Assembly: GCF_937988725.1 (NCBI RefSeq)
Contig: NZ_CALKHS010000008.1
Coordinates: forward strand, 62,001 to 126,000
From: an uncultured Castellaniella sp.
GTDB taxonomy: Bacteria; Pseudomonadota; Gammaproteobacteria; Burkholderiales; Burkholderiaceae_B
Direction of reading: 5' to 3'
DNA: 64,000 nucleotides
Part shown: one piece after another, positions 23,621-33,545 of the stretch
Numbering within the stretch: position 1 is the first letter of the stretch
How the letters are laid out: the number at the start of each line of letters is the position of its first letter
The notes under the pieces: generated by a model
Databases searched by the model: none
What the model saw: the letters and a program-made list of their open reading frames with translations, nothing else
What the model was told of the DNA's origin: nothing
Position numbers and translations under genes: made by a program

Positions 23621-25717
23621 TCAGATTTCCTGGGGATCGATTTCGAGCCCCCAGCGCACCGGCCGCCCGGCGGCCAGGGCATCGGCCTGCGGCAGCAGGG
23701 CCCGCAGCAAGCCGTGCAGCGCGCCGCGGCGCGAGGATTCGATCAGCAATTGGGCTCGTTCGACCCTGGCCACCCGCACGATCCGCAAGGGGACGGCATC
23801 GTACAGACAGACCTCCGCCGATTCCGGCATGGCGTCCGCCTGCGCCCGGACGGCTCGCAGGAAATCCAGGGCATCCGCCAGGCGCGCGGCCTGGGCCGTC
23901 AGCAGGGCCTGGCTGGAAAACGGCGGCAGGCCCAGGTCCTCGCGTTCGGCCAGGGCGGATTCGGCGAAACGCACGTAATCGTGCCGACACAACGCCTGAT
24001 AGACCTGCTGGTCGGGATAATCGGTCTGCACCAGGACCTGCGCGCCGCCTGCGCGCCGCCCGGCGCGGCCCGCGACCTGCATCAGCTGGGCGAACAGGCG
24101 TTCCGGCGCCCGGAAGTCCTGGGCGAACAGCATGGTGTCGGCATTCAGCACGCCCACCAGCCCCAGACGCGCGAAGTCGTGGCCTTTGGACACCATCTGC
24201 GTGCCGACCAGGATGTCGGCCTGGCCGGCATGCACCTGGGCGAACAAGGCCTCGGCGCTGCCCTTGCGCCGCGTCGCATCGGCATCGATGCGCACGATCC
24301 GCGCCTGGGGAAAGCGTTCGGCCAGGAATTCCTCGACCCGCTGCGTACCCCGGCCCATGGGCTGCAAGTCCTGGTCGCCGCAATCCGGGCAGGCGCGGGG
24401 CACGGGCCGGGCGTCGCCGCAATGGTGGCACTGCAGCACCGCCCGGCGGCCTTCCCGATGCAGCACCGTGTGCGCCGTGCACCGGCGGCACTGGCTGACC
24501 CAGCCGCAGGAAGGGCAGCGCAGCACCGGGGCATAGCCGCGCCGGTTCAGGAACACCAGGCTTTGTTCGCCCTGTTCCAGCCGCGTGGCCAGCGCCTGCA
24601 GCAGCTGCGGCGTGAATCCCTGTTCCAGTTGCGCCCGGCGCGTATCGACCAGGCGGATGTCCGGCAGAGGCTGGGCCTGGGCGCGTTCCGGCAGAGACAC
24701 CAGGCGGTAGTCCCCGCGCTGGGCGCGGCGCCAGCTTTCCAGGGACGGGGTCGCCGACCCCAGGACCACGGGAATCCCCAGGTCATGCCCCCGCCAGACG
24801 GCCAGGTCGCGGGCCGAATAGCGCAACCCGTCCTGCTGCTTGTACGAAGCGTCGTGTTCCTCGTCCACCACGATCAGTCCCAGGCGCGGCAGGGGCGTCA
24901 TCAGCGCCAGCCGGGTGCCCAGCAGCAAAGCCGCCTGCCCCCGGGAGGCCCGCAGCCAGGCTCTCAGCCGCTCGCCATCGGACAGGCGGCTGTGCAGCAC
25001 CGCCAGATCGCCCGTCGACGCGCAAAGCCGCGTCCTGACGACCTGTTCCAGCTGCGGGGTCAGATTGATTTCCGGCACCAGGATCAGGACCTGCCGTCCC
25101 TGGTCCAGCACCTGGCGGGCCAGCCGCAGATACAGTTCGGTCTTGCCGCTGCCCGTCACGCCATGCAGAAGCGCCACGCCATGCCCCGCCGCCCGCAAGG
25201 CCTGCAACTGATCCAGGGCGGTGCGCTGGCCGGCCGTCAGGGTCATCGCCGGAGCCGGGACGGCTTCCCCGGCCGCCGATCGCGCGGCGCCCGGCCTGCG
25301 GTCCGCCCGGCGGACAGGGCCGCCCGCCGCCCGCGATCCGGTGTAGGCAGCCGGCCTGCGCAGCGGCGGCGGCAGCGCCGGCAGCAGCACCTCGCCCAAA
25401 GGGCGGTGGTAGTACTGCGCGGCAAAACCCGCCAGCCGCAGCCAGTCGGCCGGCATGGGCGGCAGATCGTCCAGGACCGCCTCGATAGGGCGCACGCGGT
25501 CGGCGGCGACTTCCGGGCGTTCCCGCACGGCCCAGACCATGCCCACCATGGCCCGGCGGCCGAACACCACCCGCACCCGCACGCCCGGCGCAAGCGGCGC
25601 ATCGTGGGAATAGTCGAACAGCCCCGGCAGGGGGACGTCCAGCGCGACCGCCAGAAAGACCGGCGCGGCGGATCCGCTGGTGCCTTCCGGGCGCGAGGAG
25701 TCAGGCGGCTCAAGCAT
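23621..25717 (-). CDS. priA: Primosomal protein N' (replication restart helicase PriA)
   Basis: A 698-residue SF2 helicase that reloads the replisome at stalled forks. The N-terminal DNA-binding part is present (VALDVPLPGLFDYSHD, GVRVRVVFGRR), then Walker A in HGVTGSGKTELYL, DEEHDASYKQ, VLGSATPSLESW, the zinc-binding cysteine array (CPSCGWVSQCRRC ... CHHCG ... CPDCG), and GTQMVSKGHDF. Family length is normal. It is followed by rep after 1 bp. Two DnaA-box-like 9-mers lie just upstream of its start. Confidence 0.94.
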   Translation of the reverse strand: MLEPPDSSRPEGTSGSAAPVFLAVALDVPLPGLFDYSHDAPLAPGVRVRVVFGRRAMVGMVWAVRERPEVAADRVRPIEAVLDDLPPMPADWLRLAGFAAQYYHRPLGEVLLPALPPPLRRPAAYTGSRAAGGPVRRADRRPGAARSAAGEAVPAPAMTLTAGQRTALDQLQALRAAGHGVALLHGVTGSGKTELYLRLARQVLDQGRQVLILVPEINLTPQLEQVVRTRLCASTGDLAVLHSRLSDGERLRAWLRASRGQAALLLGTRLALMTPLPRLGLIVVDEEHDASYKQQDGLRYSARDLAVWRGHDLGIPVVLGSATPSLESWRRAQRGDYRLVSLPERAQAQPLPDIRLVDTRRAQLEQGFTPQLLQALATRLEQGEQSLVFLNRRGYAPVLRCPSCGWVSQCRRCTAHTVLHREGRRAVLQCHHCGDARPVPRACPDCGDQDLQPMGRGTQRVEEFLAERFPQARIVRIDADATRRKGSAEALFAQVHAGQADILVGTQMVSKGHDFARLGLVGVLNADTMLFAQDFRAPERLFAQLMQVAGRAGRRAGGAQVLVQTDYPDQQVYQALCRHDYVRFAESALAEREDLGLPPFSSQALLTAQAARLADALDFLRAVRAQADAMPESAEVCLYDAVPLRIVRVARVERAQLLIESSRRGALHGLLRALLPQADALAAGRPVRWGLEIDPQEI

Positions 25718-25737
25718 GAGGACGTATTTTTCCGGCC

Positions 25738-25758
25738 TGTGGATAACTTTGTGGAGAA
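25738..25758. promoter_or_regulatory. DnaA-box-like pair upstream of priA
   Basis: TGTGGATAA (25738-25746) is a perfect reverse complement of the DnaA consensus TTATCCACA. TGTGGAGAA (25750-25758) differs at one base. The DNA from 25800 to 25920 is distinctly AT-rich. This fits DnaA control of priA, or less likely a secondary initiator site. The 254-bp gap 25718-25971 holds no gene. Confidence 0.5.
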
Positions 25759-25905
25759 AGAGGGAACAAATGGATCAACACCAGTTCCCCGATTGAGTCA
25801 AGACTTGTCAAAACACCAGTATTTTTTGATTTTCTGTTTTAATTCAACGAATTACAAAAGAAACCCAGATTCATTCCAGGAATGTCGGTATTAACCCCGA
25901 CCCGA

Positions 25906-25927
25906 CAAAAATTGTGCATAAGCACAA
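25906..25927 (-). terminator. Probable Rho-independent terminator of hemE
   Basis: Read on the minus strand: TTGTGC-TTAT-GCACAA followed by TTTTT, about 45 bp past the hemE stop. The stem is short (6 pairs), but the T-run is clear. Confidence 0.65.
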
Positions 25928-25971
25928 AAGTCAAGCGCCCCGGGAACTGCGGGCCCGGAGCGGCCCCGCCA

Positions 25972-27039
25972 TCAGGCATGATAAGCGCGGCTGGCGGTAT
26001 GGACTTCGTCGATCAGGGACAGGACGGCATCGGGCGGGGTGAACTGCGAGATGCCATGGCCCAGGTTGAACACATGCCCCCCCGCCCCGACCATGCCGAA
26101 ATCCGCCAGCACGCGGCGGACTTCCGTGCGGATGGCGGCATCGCTGCCGAACAGCGCCATGGGATCGAGATTGCCCTGCAGCGCCACGCGATCTTCCACG
26201 GCGCGCCGCGCCGTGGACAGCCGCGCGGTCCAGTCCAGCCCCACGGCATCGCAGCCGCTGGCGGCGATGTCCTGGATCCACTGGCCGCCGCCCTTGGTGA
26301 AGACGATGACGGGGACGCGCTGACCATCGTGTTCGCGCTGCAGGCCATCGAGCACCTGGCGCGTGTAATACAGGGAAAACTGCTGGAACAGCCCATCGGC
26401 CAGCACGCCCCCCCAGCTGTCGAACACCATGATGGCCTGGGCGCCGGCGCGGATCTGCGCATTCAGATACGCCTGCACCGCGCGCGCATTGACGTCCAGG
26501 ATGCGGTGCAGCAGGTCGGGACGCTGATACAGCAGTGTCTTGATCTGCCGGTAATCGCTGCTGCCCTGGCCTTCGACCATATAACAGGCCAGGGTCCAGG
26601 GGCTGCCGGAGAACCCGATCAGCGGCACGGCGCCATCCAGCTCGCGGCGGATCAGGGACACGGCGTCGAAGACGTAACGCAGGCTGTCCAGATCGGGCTC
26701 CCGCAGGGCGGCGATCGCGGATTCGTCCCGCAGGGGGCGTTCGAAACGCGGCCCTTCCCCGGCCACGAACTGCAGGCCCAGGCCCATGGCGTCGGGCACG
26801 GTCAGGATGTCGGAAAACAGAATGGCCGCGTCCAGCGCGAAACGGCGCAAGGGCTGCAGCGTGACCTCACAGGCGTATTCCGGATTCTGGGCCAGGCCGA
26901 GAAAGGAGCCCGCCTGGGCGCGGGTCTGGTTGTATTCCGGCAGATAGCGCCCGGCCTGGCGCATCATCCAGACCGGGGTATAGGGCACGGGCTGGCGCTG
27001 CAATGCGCGCAGGAACACATCATTTTTCAACTGGGTCAC
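25972..27039 (-). CDS. hemE: Uroporphyrinogen decarboxylase
   Basis: Removes four carboxyl groups from uroporphyrinogen III to give coproporphyrinogen III in haem synthesis. The 355-residue protein has the signatures [57 protein letters not shown] and GNLDPMALF. The start is GTG 27039 ([13 protein letters not shown]), giving the standard HemE length; the frame is open upstream, but that part does not resemble HemE. It lies 1 bp after the stop of the upstream pseudo-receiver regulator gene, so the two are co-transcribed. Confidence 0.94.
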   Translation of the reverse strand: MTQLKNDVFLRALQRQPVPYTPVWMMRQAGRYLPEYNQTRAQAGSFLGLAQNPEYACEVTLQPLRRFALDAAILFSDILTVPDAMGLGLQFVAGEGPRFERPLRDESAIAALREPDLDSLRYVFDAVSLIRRELDGAVPLIGFSGSPWTLACYMVEGQGSSDYRQIKTLLYQRPDLLHRILDVNARAVQAYLNAQIRAGAQAIMVFDSWGGVLADGLFQQFSLYYTRQVLDGLQREHDGQRVPVIVFTKGGGQWIQDIAASGCDAVGLDWTARLSTARRAVEDRVALQGNLDPMALFGSDAAIRTEVRRVLADFGMVGAGGHVFNLGHGISQFTPPDAVLSLIDEVHTASRAYHA

Positions 27040-27040
27040 G

Positions 27041-27895
27041 TCAGGTTTCCTGTGGACAGTCGCGTGATTCACACGCTGGCGGCTTGATCGGAGGAAGACT
27101 CTGGATTTTACCCGGCCCGTGCGCGGGAAGGTCGTCGTCCGGATCCGCCCGGTACGGGGCGGGATCGATGTCATGCTTGCGCATCAGGGCCCAGAAGGCG
27201 CGGCGGTGCTTCTGGGCCATGCGGGCCGCCAGGGTGACGTTGCCGCCATGGCGGCCCAGCGCCGCGCGGATGTAGGCGCGCTCGAAGCGGGCCACCACCT
27301 GGCTTTTGGCATCGCGGAACGAATCCCGCGAGGTCGCCCGCTGCATGGCCAGGGCCACGGCATAGGCTTCCAGTTCGGCCCCCGACCGGTCCAGGATGGT
27401 GTTGCAGAGATCGGCTTCGGTGGGCCCCTGGTTCGCCGGCGCCATCTTCCCGGGCATCGCCCGGCTGCCATAGACGGGATCGGGTTCGGCTACGCAGACC
27501 GGCGCGAGCCGTCTCAAGGCGCCTTCCAGCCGGGCCCGGAGTTCTTCGGGACAGAAGGGCGGCCGCAGGAAATCGGACGCCCCCAGGGCGATCAGGTCGT
27601 GCACCGCCTGGGCCCGCAGCCCGACGGCATAGACCAGCAGCACCGCGGGAAGCCGGCCGGCGCGCACCGCCAGCGCCGTGCGCCACGACGGCAGCGAGGA
27701 TTCATCGGCATACAGCAAGCCGGCATCGTACCGGCCATGCGTCAGGGCGGGGTCGTCAAACAGCGTGTCGACCACCATGTGGCGCTGCTGCAGGGTGTGC
27801 AGATGCAGGCGCCCGCCCAGATGAACCCCTTTCAGGGCCTGGACCCAGCAGGGCTGTTCCAGGGTCAACAACGCGCAATCCAGTCGTTCTCGCAT
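27041..27895 (-). CDS. Fis-type DNA-binding protein with degenerate receiver-like domain
   Basis: A 284-residue protein. Residues 1-130 have the layout of a response-regulator receiver ([46 protein letters not shown]), but the usual acidic pair near the start is missing and the conserved Lys before Pro-Phe is replaced (LRPPF). The C-terminus holds a Fis-type helix-turn-helix ([20 protein letters not shown] in part, then [19 protein letters not shown]). ATG 27895 follows AAGGGAGA. It is the first gene of an operon with hemE. It is probably a phosphorylation-independent regulator; the targets are unknown. Confidence 0.75.
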   Translation of the reverse strand: MRERLDCALLTLEQPCWVQALKGVHLGGRLHLHTLQQRHMVVDTLFDDPALTHGRYDAGLLYADESSLPSWRTALAVRAGRLPAVLLVYAVGLRAQAVHDLIALGASDFLRPPFCPEELRARLEGALRRLAPVCVAEPDPVYGSRAMPGKMAPANQGPTEADLCNTILDRSGAELEAYAVALAMQRATSRDSFRDAKSQVVARFERAYIRAALGRHGGNVTLAARMAQKHRRAFWALMRKHDIDPAPYRADPDDDLPAHGPGKIQSLPPIKPPACESRDCPQET

Positions 27896-28000
27896 GCCAG
27901 GTCTCCCTTGGTGACTGCGGGGTCCGGTCCGACTGCCGTCGCCCCGCCGAAACACCAGAATAGGCACGCCCCGACAACCCGCCTAGTCGCAAAACTACGC

Positions 28001-28014
28001 TAGGGTTAACCCTT
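28001..28014. promoter_or_regulatory. AGGGTTAACCCT palindrome between regulator gene and AGCS symporter
   Basis: A perfect 12-bp palindrome at 28002-28013 inside TAGGGTTAACCCTT, in the 242-bp divergent intergenic region. It closely matches the motifs at 21021 and 21045. A second inverted repeat, CACTG-AAACCC-CAGTG, lies just before the symporter start (about 28080-28095). Confidence 0.5.
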
Positions 28015-28137
28015 GTTCATGCTCTAATAAGCATCTTTTTGGAACTTATCACTGAATTCAGGGGATTTTCAGAAATATTCACTGAAACCCCAGTGATAGC
28101 ATGGCGCCAATTTTATCCGGGAAGCAGGAGACAAACC

Positions 28138-29514
28138 TTGGAAGCATTGAACACTTTCGTCAACGACATCAACGGCCTGGTCTGGGGCCCGCCCATGCTG
28201 GTGCTGATCCTCGGCACGGGCTTTTTCCTGATGATCCTGCTGAAGTTCATGCCGCTGCGGCGCATCGGCACGGGCTTCGCCATGATCTGGCGCGGCCGCC
28301 ATCGCGGCGATGCCGCCACGGGCGAGATCAGCCCCTTCGAAGCCCTGATGACCTGCCTGGCAGCCACCGTCGGGACCGGCAACATCGCCGGCGTGGCGAC
28401 CGCCATCGCCGTGGGCGGCCCCGGCGCGCTGTTCTGGATGTGGTGTACGGCTCTGGTCGGGATGGCCACCAAATACGCCGAAGTCGTGGTCGCCGTCCAT
28501 TTCCGTGAAAAGGACGAACGCGGCGAACACGCCGGCGGCCCCATGTACGCCATCAAGAACGGCCTGGGCCGCAAGTGGCTCTGGCTGGGCTTCGCCTTCG
28601 CGATCTTCGGCGGCTTCGCCGGCTTCGGCATCGGCAACATGGTCCAGGTCAACAGCATGGCCCAGGCGCTGGAATCCACGTTCTCGGTGCCCACCTGGAT
28701 CACCGGCGTCGTCACCATGATCCTGATCGGCCTGGTCATCCTGGGCGGCATCAAGCGCATCGGCGCGGTCGCGGCATCCCTGGTGCCGTTCATGTGCGTG
28801 GCCTACGTGCTGGCCGGCCTGGTCGTCCTGGCCGTCAACGCGGAACGCATCCCGGAAGCCCTGGACCTGATCTTCACCCACGCCTTCTCGCCCATCGCCG
28901 CCACGGGCGGTTTCGCCGGCGCCGCCGTCATGGCCGCCATCCGGTTCGGTGTCGCGCGCGGCATCTTCTCGAACGAGGCCGGCCTGGGCTCGGCCGGCAT
29001 CGCACAGGCGGCGGGCACCACCAGCAATGCGGTGGAATCCGGCCTGATCGGCATGATGGGCACCTTCATCGATACCATCATCATCTGCAGCATCACCGGC
29101 CTGGCCATCGTGTGCTCGGGCGTGTGGAGCAGCGGGGAAAGCGGGGCCGCCCTGTCGGCCAGCGCCTTCGAAGTGTCCATGCCCGGCATCGGCGGCATCA
29201 TCCTGACCATCGCTCTGGTGATCTTCGCCTTCACCACCATCCTGGGCTGGAGCTACTACGGCGAAAAATGCTGGGAATTCCTGCTGGGCTCCAGATCCAC
29301 GCTGCCGTACCGCATCGTGTGGGTGGTCGCCATCCCCTTCGGCGCCGTCACGCAGCTGGACTTCGCCTGGCTGCTGGCCGACACCTTGAACGGCCTGATG
29401 GCCCTGCCCAACCTGGCTTCGCTGATTTTGCTGAGCCCGGTCATCGTGAAACTGACGCGGGACTATTTCCAGAACCGCGCCTCGACCGGTGAACTGAGCG
29501 CGCAGACGAAATAA
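28138..29514 (+). CDS. AGCS family sodium:alanine/glycine symporter
   Basis: A 458-residue polytopic membrane protein of the alanine-or-glycine:cation symporter family. Typical segments: NDINGLVWGPPMLVLILGTG, PFEALMTCLAATVGTGNIAG, WMWCTALVGMATKYAEVVVA, GGPMYAIKNGLG, and ARGIFSNEAGLGSAGIAQAA. The start is taken as TTG 28138 (MEALNTFVND), which has AGGAG at 28126-28130 at ideal spacing; no ATG fits the family N-terminus. It probably imports alanine, glycine or a related D/L-amino acid, and it lies next to a D-Ala-D-Ala uptake operon. Confidence 0.9.
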   Translation: MEALNTFVNDINGLVWGPPMLVLILGTGFFLMILLKFMPLRRIGTGFAMIWRGRHRGDAATGEISPFEALMTCLAATVGTGNIAGVATAIAVGGPGALFWMWCTALVGMATKYAEVVVAVHFREKDERGEHAGGPMYAIKNGLGRKWLWLGFAFAIFGGFAGFGIGNMVQVNSMAQALESTFSVPTWITGVVTMILIGLVILGGIKRIGAVAASLVPFMCVAYVLAGLVVLAVNAERIPEALDLIFTHAFSPIAATGGFAGAAVMAAIRFGVARGIFSNEAGLGSAGIAQAAGTTSNAVESGLIGMMGTFIDTIIICSITGLAIVCSGVWSSGESGAALSASAFEVSMPGIGGIILTIALVIFAFTTILGWSYYGEKCWEFLLGSRSTLPYRIVWVVAIPFGAVTQLDFAWLLADTLNGLMALPNLASLILLSPVIVKLTRDYFQNRASTGELSAQTK

Positions 29515-29537
29515 GCGGCTCGCCGCGCATCGCCGTC

Positions 29538-29566
29538 GCCCCGGCAGCCCAGGCTGCCGGGGCTTT

Positions 29567-29568
<2 letters not shown>
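29538..29568 (+). terminator. Rho-independent terminator after the AGCS symporter
   Basis: A 12-bp perfect stem, GCCCCGGCAGCC-CA-GGCTGCCGGGGC, followed by TTTTT. Confidence 0.95.
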
Positions 29569-30588
<1,020 letters not shown>

Positions 30589-30592
<4 letters not shown>

Positions 30593-31641
30593 GTCCGCTC
30601 TCCGGGCATGTCCGCCGCCGGCTGCGCCAGGGGATGCCAGCAGGCCAGCAGGCGCTCTTCCGCCGCCCCTTCGCCGGCCGCCGCCGGTTCCGGCGTGTCC
30701 GTATCCAGAGGCAGCAAGGCGGGCCGCTGGCGGCAGGCCTCGTCCGCGAAAGCGCAGCGATCGAAGAACGGGCAGCCCGACGGCGGATGGCGCATGTCGG
30801 GCACCTGCCCCGGAATCGCCGCCAGCGCCGTCCCCGGCGACGCGCCTTCCGGCAGGCCATCGAGCAGGCCGCGCGTGTAGGGATGGCGCGGATCCCGCAG
30901 CACCCGCCGCGTCGGCCCCTGCTCGACCACCGTGCCCGCGTACATCACGTACACCCGGTCGCACAACTGGGACACGACCGCCATGTCGTGCGTGATGAAC
31001 AGGATGGCGGTGCCCCGCTCGCGCGCGTGGTGGCGCAGCAGCTGCAGGACCTGGCGCTGCACGGTGACGTCCAGCGCCGTCGTGGGCTCGTCCGCGATCA
31101 GCAGGTCCGGGTCGCAGGAAAAGGCCATGGCCACCATGACGCGCTGGCGCATGCCGCCCGACAATTCAAAAGGATAGGCCCTCAGCACCTGGGCCGGATC
31201 CGGGATCATCATGTCGCGCAGCAGGGATTCCGCCTGGGCCAGGGCGTCGCGCGAACGGACGCGGCGATGCGCGCGCAGGACGCCGCACATCTGTTCGCCG
31301 ATCCGCTGCGTGGGATTCAGGGCCGTCATCGGTTCCTGAAAGATCATGGCGGCCCGGCGGCCGCGCCACTGGCGCACGATGGATTCCGGGGCGGCCAGCA
31401 CGTCGTCTCCTCCCAGATGCAGGCTGCCTTCGGCGACCCGGTAGCCGTCCGGCGGCAACAGCCGCAGGGCGGCCATGGCCGTCACGGACTTGCCGGAGCC
31501 GGACTCGCCCACGATGCCGACGATCTCCCCCGGCATGACGCGCAGGCTGACGCCATTGAGCGCCCGGACGGCCCCGCCGAAGACGGGGAATTCCAGCGAC
31601 AGGCCGCGCACGTCCAGGATGGGGGTGGCGTCCGCGTTCAT
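30589..31641 (-). CDS. ddpD: Dipeptide ABC transporter ATP-binding protein, DdpD-like
   Basis: A 350-residue ATPase of the oligopeptide/dipeptide family: GESGSGKSV (Walker A), [24 protein letters not shown] and [12 protein letters not shown], then a C-terminal region with [15 protein letters not shown], which matches the family's Cys motif. Its ATG at 31641 overlaps the ddpC stop by 4 bp, and its own stop overlaps the ddpF start, implying tightly coupled translation of the two nucleotide-binding subunits. Confidence 0.88.
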
Positions 31642-32471
31642 TTCACCCTCGACTTCGGATCCAGCAGATCCCGCACGCCGTCGCCGACCAGATTGCAGGC
31701 CAGCGCCGTCACCAGAATGGCGCACCCCGGCGTCACCGTGTACCACCATTGATCCAGCAGGAAATTGCGGCCGGTGGCCACCATGGCCCCCCATTCCGCC
31801 GTGGGCTGCTGAGCCCCCAGGCCGATGAAGCCCAGCGCCGCCGCCATCAGGATCGCGCCGCCCACGTCCAGTGTGGCCTGGACCACGATGGGCGAGGCGG
31901 CGTTGCGCACCACGTGCCAGCGCACCACGTGGCGCCGGCCGGCGCCGAAGGTCCAGGCGGCCTGCACATAGGCCATCTCGCGGATGCTGAGGGTCTGGCC
32001 GCGCGCCAGCCGCACGTAGAAGGGAATCCGGACCAGGGTGATGGCCAGCATGGCGTTGAACAGACTGGGCCCGAGCGCCGCGGCCAGCGCCATGATCAGC
32101 ACCAGCGACGGGACGGACAGCACGACGTCCATGGTCCGCATGATCAGGCCGTCGATGCGGCCGCCCAGGATGCCGGAAAAACAGCCGACGATCGCGCCGA
32201 CCACGCTGGCGCACCCGGCCACGAACAAGCCCACCCCGATGGACTGCTGCCCGCCATACAGGACCCGGCTGAAAATGTCGCGCCCGACCTCGTCCGTCCC
32301 GAACCAGTGCTGCGCGGACGGCGCCGCCAGGCGCTGGACCAGATTGATCTGCTCCGGATCATACGGCGCCACCCAGCCCGCCAGGCCCACCGCCAGGCCG
32401 ACGGCCAGCAGGATCAGCAAGCCCAGAAGCATCAGGGGGCTGCGGCGCAGCTGATACCAGAAATAGCTCAC
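31638..32471 (-). CDS. ddpC: Dipeptide ABC transporter permease, DdpC-like
   Basis: A 277-residue inner-membrane permease of the DppC type with five or six membrane segments and the inner-membrane-component signature around YVQAAWTFGAGRRHVVRWHV. The N-terminus includes LLILLAVGLAVGLAGW and HWFGTDEVGRDIFSRVLYGG, typical of DppC/DdpC. It forms a heterodimer with the DdpB-like permease. The start overlaps the ddpB stop by 4 bp. Confidence 0.9.
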   Translation of the reverse strand: MSYFWYQLRRSPLMLLGLLILLAVGLAVGLAGWVAPYDPEQINLVQRLAAPSAQHWFGTDEVGRDIFSRVLYGGQQSIGVGLFVAGCASVVGAIVGCFSGILGGRIDGLIMRTMDVVLSVPSLVLIMALAAALGPSLFNAMLAITLVRIPFYVRLARGQTLSIREMAYVQAAWTFGAGRRHVVRWHVVRNAASPIVVQATLDVGGAILMAAALGFIGLGAQQPTAEWGAMVATGRNFLLDQWWYTVTPGCAILVTALACNLVGDGVRDLLDPKSRVK

Positions 32472-33490
32472 CCGATCCCCCGGATGCGCGGATCCAGCCG
32501 CCGATACAGCAGGTCAACCAGCAGGTTCAGCACCACGTAGGCGAAAGACACCACGACGGCAAAGCCCATCACCGCCGGGAAATCCAGCGCCTGGATCGAA
32601 TCCACCACATAGGCCCCCATGCCGGGCCAGCCGAAGACCGTTTCCGTCAGGACCGCGCCATAGAGCAGGTCCCCCAGGGCCAGCCCCAGGACGGTGACGG
32701 ACGGAATCAGGGCATTGGGCAGGGCGTGGCGCAGCACCACGACCCAGGGCGACAGGCCATAGGCCCGCGCCGTGCGCACGTAGTCCTCGTTCAGCTGTTC
32801 GAGCATGGAGGAGCGCACCTGGCGGGCCACCACCCCCAGGTGGACGAAACCCAGGGTGATGGCGGGCAGCAGCATGTGCTGCAGCGCGCTGCGCCACACC
32901 GGCCAGTCGCCCGCCAGGGCGGCATCGATCAGGTACAGGCCCGTGACGCCGGGCGGAGGCGCCATGCCCTGGTCGATGCGCCCGCCCCCCGGCAGCCAGC
33001 CCAGATTCCCATAGAAAATGACGATCAGGCCCAGGCCCAGCCAGAACGCCGGCGTGGAAATGCCGGCCACGGCCAGCGTCCGGGCCAAGTGATCCGTCAG
33101 GCGGTTGCGGTAGACCGCGGACAGCACCCCCAGCGGAATGCCCAGCACGGTCGCCAGGATCAGGGCCACCAGCGCCAATTCCAGCGTCGCAGGGAAAAAG
33201 GCGGCGATGTCCTGCAGCACGGGGCGGTGCGTGCGGATGGAGGTGCCCAGATCGCCGTGCAGCAGTTGCCCCATGTAGTGCAGATATTGCTGCGGCAAGG
33301 GCAGATCCAGCCCCAGCTGGCTGCGGATGTGGGCGACGATTTCGGGCGTGGCCCGATCGCCCGCCACCAGCCGGGCCGGATCGCCGGGCACCAGATGGGA
33401 GATGATGAAGGTGATGAGGGACACCCCCACCACCACCCACACCAGGCTGATCAGACGCCGGCCCACGACCGGCAGCCACGACCCATTCAT
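32468..33490 (-). CDS. ddpB: Dipeptide ABC transporter permease, DdpB-like
   Basis: A 340-residue inner-membrane permease of the DppB type: an N-terminal RRLISLVWVVVGVSLITFII segment, SHLVPGDPAR, LGLDLPLPQQYLHYM, and the permease loop YVRTARAYGLSPWVVVLRHA contacting the ATPase. The length is normal for the family. It lies about 55 bp after the binding-protein gene in the same operon. Confidence 0.9.
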   Translation of the reverse strand: MNGSWLPVVGRRLISLVWVVVGVSLITFIISHLVPGDPARLVAGDRATPEIVAHIRSQLGLDLPLPQQYLHYMGQLLHGDLGTSIRTHRPVLQDIAAFFPATLELALVALILATVLGIPLGVLSAVYRNRLTDHLARTLAVAGISTPAFWLGLGLIVIFYGNLGWLPGGGRIDQGMAPPPGVTGLYLIDAALAGDWPVWRSALQHMLLPAITLGFVHLGVVARQVRSSMLEQLNEDYVRTARAYGLSPWVVVLRHALPNALIPSVTVLGLALGDLLYGAVLTETVFGWPGMGAYVVDSIQALDFPAVMGFAVVVSFAYVVLNLLVDLLYRRLDPRIRGIG

Positions 33491-33545
33491 GCCCGGAACC
33501 CTTCGGCGCCCGGCCCGTCAGCGGCCGGGACGAATGGACGATGCG

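Noticed and set aside
25738..25927. A chromosomal origin of replication between priA and hemE
   Set aside because: Only two or three DnaA-like boxes are present, one of them within a clear terminator hairpin, and no dnaA, dnaN, gidA or parAB genes are in the window. Kept only as a lower-interest observation.
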